Assembly (NCBI GenBank): GCA_029248525.1
Contig: JAQWJE010000008.1
Span: forward strand, 124,001-188,000
DNA length: 64,000 nucleotides
Source of the DNA: Candidatus Binatia bacterium
GTDB lineage: Bacteria; Desulfobacterota; Binatia; UBA12015
Reading direction: 5' to 3'
Made by a program: the position numbers and the translations under genes. Under the pieces are notes generated by a model. That model saw only the letters and a program-made list of their open reading frames with translations. It was not told the origin of the DNA and ran no database searches. Positions 58,622 to 64,000 of the stretch are shown here, one piece after another; position 1 is the stretch's first letter, and each line of letters begins with the position of its first letter.

Positions 58622-59443
58622 ATGCGTTCGCTTCTTCTTGAGGGTAGCCTGCTCGCCTATCTCATCGGGACCGTTGCCGGCGGGTTGGCACTTTGGCGGC
58701 CTCGCGATGGTTTTCGCCATGCCACAATGCTGGCATTGTTGATCGGAATGGTCCTGCAGGGGTCTTCGATTTTGGCACGTTCGGCCGCAAGCGGCGGGAT
58801 TGTGGTGCGAAGCTTTCCGGAGCAGGTCAGTTTCTTCTGCTGCTTGTTGGTAGCGGTGCACCTGCTCGCGCAGTTGAGATTTCGTCTTTCTGTTCTCACG
58901 GCGGTTGTGGGGCCCCTGGCATTTATCGGATCGCTGATCGGTCTTGTCGATCAAGGCGCGGTGGCGAATGTGCCCGAGTCTTTCAAAAGCCCGTGGCTAC
59001 CGGTTCATATCACGCTGGCTTTCCTCGGGAATGCAGCCTTCGCGCTATCGTTTCTCGTGAGCCTTGCCTACCTCTGGCAGGAGCGGCAGTTGAAGTCCCG
59101 GGCCATCTCTCAATGGATCCGGCGCCTTCCGGCGCTTGAATCTCTGGATCGAATCAATTTCACATTTCTATCCTGGGGTTTCGTTCTGTTGACCTTGAGC
59201 ATCCTCAGCGCCGTGGTGTGGGCGGAGCTTTCACTGGGGCGATTTCTTGCGTGGGAGCCCAGGACCACATGGAGCGCGATTGTCTGGTTGATTTATGCCG
59301 GTCTTCTTCATGCTCGAGTAACCGTCGGCTGGGGCGGTCGTCGCGCAGCGACTCTGACCATCATTGGTTTCGGAGTCCTGTTCATCTCCTTCCTCGGGAT
59401 CAATATGCTCACGCCAGGGCAGCATGCGGTGGCCTACGGATGA
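58622..59443 (+). CDS. CcsA/HemX family membrane protein
   Basis: 273 residues, seven to eight membrane spans. The C-terminal AELSLGRFLAWEPRTTWSAI block with LIYAGLLHARVTVGWGG corresponds to the WWD-like region of CcsA, in a weakened form like that of HemX. CcsA handles haem during cytochrome c maturation; HemX lowers the amount of HemA. Since hemA follows with an ATGA overlap, the HemX role is more likely. The start directly follows the Met8-like stop. Confidence 0.83.
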   Translation: MRSLLLEGSLLAYLIGTVAGGLALWRPRDGFRHATMLALLIGMVLQGSSILARSAASGGIVVRSFPEQVSFFCCLLVAVHLLAQLRFRLSVLTAVVGPLAFIGSLIGLVDQGAVANVPESFKSPWLPVHITLAFLGNAAFALSFLVSLAYLWQERQLKSRAISQWIRRLPALESLDRINFTFLSWGFVLLTLSILSAVVWAELSLGRFLAWEPRTTWSAIVWLIYAGLLHARVTVGWGGRRAATLTIIGFGVLFISFLGINMLTPGQHAVAYG

Positions 59444-60804
59444 GCGAACAAAAGAAAAATCGCATTCGTCCGCTGCGCGTATCCCCGACTGGCAAGGATC
59501 CTCTGGAAGTCTGGGTCGTGGGCATCAATCATGAGACGGCCCCCATTGAGTTGCGCGAAAAGCTCGCATTTCCGTCGGGGGAGCTGGGAGATCTGGCAAC
59601 GCGCATTATCGCCAGTACCGGCGCCGAAGAAGTGGTGGTTCTCTCGACCTGCAATCGCGTGGAGATTCTCGCAACTGGCTCTCAGAAGCTCGAACTCGCG
59701 GGGCCTTTGACGGAGTTCCTCTCGGGTGAAGCGGCCATGCGCACCGCAGACCTCAATGATCATCGATATGTCTACCGGGGCCGGGATGCGCTGAAACACC
59801 TCTTTCGAGTCGCTTCGAGTCTGGATTCGATGGTGGTTGGCGAATCGCAAATTCTCGGTCAGTTGAAAGAGCAGTTCCGGATTGCGGCTGACCACGATAA
59901 CGTCGGGAGTTTATTGCGGCGTTGCTTCGAGCATTCGTTTCGTGTCGCCAAGCGGGTGCGTAACGAGACTGAAGTGGCCACCAAGGCTGTGTCGATAAGT
60001 TCCGCAGCGGTAGACCTCGCCCGGCGAATTTTCGACGACCTTTCCGGGAAGACCGTGATGCTGATTGGCGCCGGCCAGATGGCCGAATTGGCTGCCAAGC
60101 ACTTCATGGGGGCAGGCGTCCGTAATTTGATCGTGACCAACCGTTCCTTCGATCGTGGGGTCGAACTCGCGCGGCGTTTCGACGGCACCTCGGTGCCATT
60201 CGACCGCTACCAAGAGTATCTCCCCATGGTCGATATCGTGCTCGGCTCGGTCGCTGCCGATGGCGCTATTCTCGAACGGGAGGCGATCGCTCCGGTTCTG
60301 CGAGGCAGGCGCGGCCGCCCGATGTTCTTGATCGACCTCGGCGTGCCTCGAAATTTTGACCCGACGATCAATCAGGTAGATGGTTGCTACCTCTACGACA
60401 TCGATTCGTTGGCGAGTGTGGCTCAGGATCATCGCGCGGAACGAGCGAAAGAAGCTGCGAAGGCGGAAGTGATCATCCATGAGGAGTCCGATTCGTTTTG
60501 GGAGATGCTGCATGGGAACGATATCACCCCGACGATCGTCGCTCTCCGTGGCAAACTTGAGGGCATTCGCACCTCCGAACTGGACCGAGCCAAAACGGTT
60601 CTGCGACGGATGGACCCCGAGGATCGCGAAGCAATGGAGGCGATGACGCAGGCCATTGTGAACAAGATTTTGCACATTCCATTTTCGGTCTTGAAGGACC
60701 TCGCCCGGGAGCAGGATGCGGGCGGCGCCAGTGAAGCGAAGGACTTCGTACACCATCTCTTTGAGTTGGAGATGTTGTATGAGGACAAGAGCAAGGGGGG
60801 TTGA
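59440..60804 (+). CDS. hemA: Glutamyl-tRNA reductase
   Basis: 454 residues. The catalytic Cys is C71 in VVVLSTCNRVEI, the glutamyl-binding part includes VGINHETAPIELREKL, and the domain order is complete: HLFRVASSLDSMVVGESQILGQ, the NADPH site VMLIGAGQMAELAA, and the C-terminal dimerisation helices. It reduces Glu-tRNA to glutamate-1-semialdehyde, the first step of tetrapyrrole synthesis by the C5 route. A 19-residue N-terminal extension precedes the domain. The ATG overlaps the ccsA/hemX stop. Confidence 0.96.
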   Translation: MSEQKKNRIRPLRVSPTGKDPLEVWVVGINHETAPIELREKLAFPSGELGDLATRIIASTGAEEVVVLSTCNRVEILATGSQKLELAGPLTEFLSGEAAMRTADLNDHRYVYRGRDALKHLFRVASSLDSMVVGESQILGQLKEQFRIAADHDNVGSLLRRCFEHSFRVAKRVRNETEVATKAVSISSAAVDLARRIFDDLSGKTVMLIGAGQMAELAAKHFMGAGVRNLIVTNRSFDRGVELARRFDGTSVPFDRYQEYLPMVDIVLGSVAADGAILEREAIAPVLRGRRGRPMFLIDLGVPRNFDPTINQVDGCYLYDIDSLASVAQDHRAERAKEAAKAEVIIHEESDSFWEMLHGNDITPTIVALRGKLEGIRTSELDRAKTVLRRMDPEDREAMEAMTQAIVNKILHIPFSVLKDLAREQDAGGASEAKDFVHHLFELEMLYEDKSKGG

Positions 60805-60807
60805 CCT

Positions 60808-61752
60808 TTGGCCGCGCCGCTTCGAGTGGGGACGCGAGGGAGCGACCTCGCGCGCACGCAGTCCGGTCAGGCTGCCGCGCTTCTTGAAGCGTCAGGTGAG
60901 TCGACCGAAATGGTAATCGTCCGAACCTCGGGCGACAGATTGTCCAAGGTTTCGCTGGCGAAGGTGGGCGGCAAGGGCTTGTTCATCAAGGAACTCGAAG
61001 AAGCTCTGTTGTCCGATGAGATCGACATGGCGATCCACTCGATGAAGGATGTGCCTGCGACTCTGCCCGACGGTTTCATTCTCGGCGCTATCGGGGCACG
61101 GGTGGACGAACGTGATGTTCTGGTGCGCTCGCGCGAGTTTCAGGGGCCGGAAGAGGGACTCGATGGCCTCCCTCAGGGTGCTCGCGTTGGAACCGGAAGC
61201 CTGCGCCGCCGAGCGCAACTGGCCTCTCTTCGTCCCGACCTCGAGGTGGTGGCGATTCGTGGCAACGTCGACACCCGACTGGGCCTTCTCGATGGCGAGG
61301 ATATGGATGCCGTGGTGCTTGCGGCCGCCGGGATCCAACGGTTGGGGCTCGATGTTCAAGTCCATCCCCTTGCCTCGGAGACGTTTCTCCCCGCCGCCGG
61401 CCAAGGGATCCTCGCGATCGAAATCCGCGCAAATGATGAAGCGACGCGTCGGCGATTAGCGCCTCTGCATGATCCAGCGGCGGCAACGGCCGCTGCTGCG
61501 GAAAGAGCCTTTGTACATGCGCTCGATGCGAGTTGCACCGCACCCGTCGCGGCCTGGTGTCGCGCGGAGGAGACCCATCTGCGCTGCGATGGTCTGGTCG
61601 CATCGCTCGATGGTCAGAATATTCTTCGAACGACACTCACCGCCGCGCCGGAAGAGGCTGCATGGTTGGGCCGCGAAGTTGCTTCGCGCCTTCTGGATCA
61701 GGGAGCAGCCGAAATTCTGGCGGAGGTGGAGCGAGCGATTTGGGCGAACTGA
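60808..61752 (+). CDS. hemC: Porphobilinogen deaminase (hydroxymethylbilane synthase)
   Basis: 314 residues. RVGTRGSDLARTQS, VGGKGLFIKELEEALL, AIHSMKDVPATLP, VGTGSLRRRAQL, RGNVDTRL and AAGIQRLGL are the standard blocks, and the dipyrromethane cofactor is attached to C243 (DASCTAPVAA). It joins four porphobilinogen units into the linear tetrapyrrole. The start is a TTG at 60808, three bases after hemA; no ATG fits. The next gene is on the other strand. Confidence 0.96.
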   Translation: MAAPLRVGTRGSDLARTQSGQAAALLEASGESTEMVIVRTSGDRLSKVSLAKVGGKGLFIKELEEALLSDEIDMAIHSMKDVPATLPDGFILGAIGARVDERDVLVRSREFQGPEEGLDGLPQGARVGTGSLRRRAQLASLRPDLEVVAIRGNVDTRLGLLDGEDMDAVVLAAAGIQRLGLDVQVHPLASETFLPAAGQGILAIEIRANDEATRRRLAPLHDPAAATAAAAERAFVHALDASCTAPVAAWCRAEETHLRCDGLVASLDGQNILRTTLTAAPEEAAWLGREVASRLLDQGAAEILAEVERAIWAN

Positions 61753-61763
61753 GGGCAGTCGGT

Positions 61764-62192
61764 TCAGCGGTCGAGGTCTTCGCCGGGCGTGGGCAGGGCT
61801 CCCTGAATCGTTTCGGGGACGAGGATGGTAAAGTCCGAGCGGCGATAGAGCCGTCCCCGGATCCGAACCTCCTCGGCAATATATTCACGAGCCATGCCCG
61901 CAGGATCACTCGCAGGTGCTGCGGCGGCGATCCCGAAAATACGACCAGTCTTCGCTTCCCGGATGGCGAGAGACGCACCATTGGCGAGGCTCGCGCGACT
62001 GCAATCGGCGAGATCTGCGAGCTGAGAGGGTTCGCGAAGCAAGCAACTCAGGGCAAAGATAGTTCCATCGACCGTGATTGGCGTACCCGGGATGGCTGTC
62101 GGGGTGGGCTGGGGCGTGGGCGTAGTGGCCCGGCTTTGCGTCATTGGCCAAAGCATCACGAGCAGGGCCGGGACAAGCAAGCGCAACAGCAT
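61764..62192 (-). CDS. Small secreted protein of unknown function with Thr/Pro linker
   Basis: 142 residues. A signal peptide (MLLRLLVPALLVMLW, ending near TQSRA) leads to a short ATTPTPQPTPTAIP linker and a mature domain of about 100 residues with two cysteines (FALSCLLRE and LADCSRASL) that may pair. There are strands around SLAIREAKTGRIFGIAAA and VRIRGRLYRRSDFTILVPE. I do not recognise the family. It interrupts the tetrapyrrole genes on the opposite strand, 11 bases after hemC and 71 bases from cobA-hemD. Confidence 0.65.
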   Translation of the reverse strand: MLLRLLVPALLVMLWPMTQSRATTPTPQPTPTAIPGTPITVDGTIFALSCLLREPSQLADLADCSRASLANGASLAIREAKTGRIFGIAAAAPASDPAGMAREYIAEEVRIRGRLYRRSDFTILVPETIQGALPTPGEDLDR

Positions 62193-62263
62193 AGAGCTAA
62201 ATCTCTTATCAGGAACTGGGAACTTCTGCCCGCTTGCGAGCCTGGTTCGGCAGGAGAGCTTCG

Positions 62264-63781
62264 ATGAGTTCGGGGTTGGTCTATCTGGTAGGTGCGGGGC
62301 CGGGGGCTCCGGGTCTGCTGACATTGCGCGGGCGTGAGTGTCTGGAGCAAGCGGATGTGGTCCTCTACGACTATCTGGCCAACCCGGAGCTCCTCGCTCA
62401 TGCCCCACCGGAGGCGGAAAGGATCTTCGCCGGCAAACATGGGCAGGGTCCGCATGTTCTTGAGCAGGCGGATATCAACCGACTCCTGATTGACAGGGCA
62501 AGCGAGGGGCTTTGCGTTGTCCGTCTCAAGGGGGGCGATCCCATGGTTTTCGGACGAGGCGCGGAGGAGGCCGAGATTCTTCGTGAGGCGGGGATTCGAT
62601 TTGAGATCGTGCCGGGCGTGACTTCCGCACTCGCCGTGCCGAGTCTGGCCGGAATTCCTGTGACCCATCGTGATTGGGTTTCCGGGGTCACGATCCTCAC
62701 GGGGCATGATGCCGCGGATAAAAAAGAAACGCAGATTCATTGGGAGGCCGTTGCCCAAGCGGGGAATACGATCGTCATCCTCATGGGGTTGACGCAGATG
62801 CGCCGTAATCTCTCGGCCCTCCAGGCGGCAGGACTGGCACCGGAGACCCCAGCTGCGGCAATCCAGTGGGGGGGGAGTCCTGCCCAGAAAACTCTGGTTG
62901 GAACTCTTGAGGATCTTGCCGACCAGGTGGCCAGTCTGAATCTGAGGCCTCCGGTGACTGTGGTGATTGGCGAAGTGGTTCGTTTGCGGAGCTCGGTGGA
63001 ATGGTTCGAGCGGCGACCGCTCTTCGGGCGTCGGATCGTCGTGACACGACCAAAGCATCAAGCGCCCCGGTTGGCCGGTTTGCTGGCCGAGCAGGGTGCT
63101 GAAGTTCTGGAGTGTCCCACAATCGAAATCCTTCCGCTGGACGCCACGCCCTTGCGCGAGGAAATTCAACGCCTCGATTCTTATGACGTTCTGATTTTCA
63201 CGAGCACAAACGGCGTCGATCAATTCTTCCGGATCTTGAAGGAGGAGAGGTTGGATGCCCGCAGTCTGGCGGGGCTGCGTCTTGTGGCGATCGGCCCCCA
63301 GACCGCGCGCAGCCTTGCCGACCGGCAATTGCTTGTGGATGTGCTGCCCTCCGAGTTTCGCGCCGAGGGTATTCTTGAGGCTTTCGCGCAGGATTCTCTA
63401 GAGGGGTGCCGGGTTTTGTTGCCCCGTGCCGAAGGGGCACGATCGATTCTTCCCGAGACCTTGCGCGAGCGTGGCGCCAACGTGAAGGAGATCCTGACCT
63501 ATCGAAGCGTGGCACCGCAAGATGGTGTTGCGGCCTGGGACAAGATTGTCGCGGAAGGTCTGCCGGATTGCATCACTTTCACGAGCTCGAGCACCTTTAC
63601 CAGTTTTCTGGGCATTCTCGATCAATCCCGAGAGGGCCGATCCGTTCTGGACAAGATCAAGCTCGCCTCCATCGGTCCGATTACCGCTCGGACGATTCGT
63701 GATGCCGGTTGGGCTGCCGATATCGAAGCAAACCCGTTTACGATTCCCGACCTGGCTGCGGCCATTACCGCGAAGCTCTAG
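62264..63781 (+). CDS. Fused uroporphyrinogen-III methyltransferase (CobA) and uroporphyrinogen-III synthase (HemD)
   Basis: 505 residues. Residues about 1-240 are the SUMT domain: VYLVGAGPGAPGLLTLRG, YDYLANPELL, RLKGGDPMVFGRGAEE, VPGVTSALAVPS, VTHRD, MGL. Residues about 255-505 are HemD with RRIVVTRPKHQAPRLAGLLAE, FTSTNGVDQFF and a SSSTFTSFL site. HemD closes the ring to uroporphyrinogen III and CobA methylates it at C2 and C7 to precorrin-2. The ATG at 62264 has AGGAG seven bases upstream. The fusion is common in Deltaproteobacteria-like lineages. Confidence 0.95.
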   Translation: MSSGLVYLVGAGPGAPGLLTLRGRECLEQADVVLYDYLANPELLAHAPPEAERIFAGKHGQGPHVLEQADINRLLIDRASEGLCVVRLKGGDPMVFGRGAEEAEILREAGIRFEIVPGVTSALAVPSLAGIPVTHRDWVSGVTILTGHDAADKKETQIHWEAVAQAGNTIVILMGLTQMRRNLSALQAAGLAPETPAAAIQWGGSPAQKTLVGTLEDLADQVASLNLRPPVTVVIGEVVRLRSSVEWFERRPLFGRRIVVTRPKHQAPRLAGLLAEQGAEVLECPTIEILPLDATPLREEIQRLDSYDVLIFTSTNGVDQFFRILKEERLDARSLAGLRLVAIGPQTARSLADRQLLVDVLPSEFRAEGILEAFAQDSLEGCRVLLPRAEGARSILPETLRERGANVKEILTYRSVAPQDGVAAWDKIVAEGLPDCITFTSSSTFTSFLGILDQSREGRSVLDKIKLASIGPITARTIRDAGWAADIEANPFTIPDLAAAITAKL

Positions 63782-63793
63782 GAGATTTTGACA

Positions 63794-64000
63794 ATGAGCA
63801 TGTATCCCCTTGTTCGACCTCGTCGCTTGCGCCGCACGGCACGGATTCGCCAACTGGTGCGCGAAACACGTCTGGAAGCGTCTCAGCTCGTATTGCCGCT
63901 CTTTGTGGTGCCGGGGACCGGGGTTTCGCGTCCGGTACCGTCCATGCCCGGTGTTTCCCAATGGTCGGTGGACCGCGTCGCCGAAGAGGCCGGCAGGGCC
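63794..64000 (+). CDS. hemB: Porphobilinogen synthase (HemB), N-terminal part cut by the window end
   Basis: 69 visible residues. RPRRLRRTARIRQLVRET, VLPLFVVPGTG, SMPGVSQWSVD are the first blocks of delta-aminolevulinate dehydratase, which condenses two aminolevulinates to porphobilinogen. GGAG lies nine bases before the ATG, and the gene follows cobA-hemD by 12 bases. The active-site lysines lie outside the window. Confidence 0.9.
   Translation, partial: MSMYPLVRPRRLRRTARIRQLVRETRLEASQLVLPLFVVPGTGVSRPVPSMPGVSQWSVDRVAEEAGRA

Overview
This window is a chromosomal stretch of high-GC bacterial DNA (about 60% G+C by eye) with tightly packed housekeeping genes and no visible insertion sequence, phage, CRISPR array, tRNA or rRNA. 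Gene content points to a Gram-negative bacterium of the old 'deltaproteobacterial' grade, for example Binatota/Binatia or a related Desulfobacterota or Myxococcota lineage. The pointers are CarD, DUF1844, a CobA-HemD fusion, a CofC-like F420 gene, SCP2 and acyl-CoA genes, secreted proteins with Pro/Thr linkers and a Cys-rich CGDGxxD..EECD module, and a selenoprotein. The lineage is an inference from gene content, not a phylogenetic result.

Layout. 1-7.9 kb (minus): a B12-type radical SAM enzyme (cut by the window edge) and a coupled surface-glycan or lipid set: DUF2304, sulfatase-like protein, SGNH-like protein without its nucleophile, MBOAT acyltransferase, methyltransferase and DPM1-like glycosyltransferase. 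8.2-14.7 kb: a ZIP metal transporter, then a molybdenum hydroxylase set (FAD, 2Fe-2S and Mo subunits, MoaD-like protein on minus; XdhC on plus; MocA-like nucleotidyltransferase on minus). 14.7-19.1 kb (minus): a large secreted duplicated protein, a glycosyltransferase and gamma-glutamyltransferase. 19.2-31.9 kb (mostly plus): ArgA-like synthase, SCP2, dprA, trmFO, ilvE, a double GST-N protein, two aldolases, ygfZ, amidohydrolase, two crotonase-fold proteins and an acyl-CoA ligase. 31.9-41.6 kb: cofC, rsmD, coaD with a Lys-rich extension, an aminotransferase, a PVC-type haem protein, an SGNH hydrolase, a tandem-duplicated unknown protein, a selenoprotein, rarD and a lipoprotein. 41.8-46.3 kb: a ferredoxin-membrane-Hsp20-like fusion, a pair of KAS III-like proteins (one lacking its catalytic triad), rimI and carD. 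46.6-48.4 kb (minus): larE and cysK. 48.7-58 kb (plus): DUF1844, degQ-like protease, PBP1B, TPR lipoprotein, tsaD, rsmA, mutM and an MltD-like transglycosylase. 58-64 kb: the tetrapyrrole genes (Met8-like, ccsA/hemX, hemA, hemC, cobA-hemD, hemB), interrupted by one reverse-strand secreted protein.

The most notable discovery is at 40038-40385. A thioredoxin-fold, ArsC-like gene has an in-frame TGA at codon 16, exactly where the first Cys of a CxxC motif would stand (U-T-S-C). A perfect 8-bp stem with a G-first tetraloop begins 15 nt after the TGA, as expected for a bacterial SECIS element. Second is the 41.8-45.7 kb cassette, where a membrane ferredoxin with an Hsp20-like tail is coupled to an intact and a triad-less KAS III of identical length. 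Many genes overlap by 1-11 bases (ATGA, GTGA, TGATG), so translational coupling is pervasive, and several starts are GTG or TTG.
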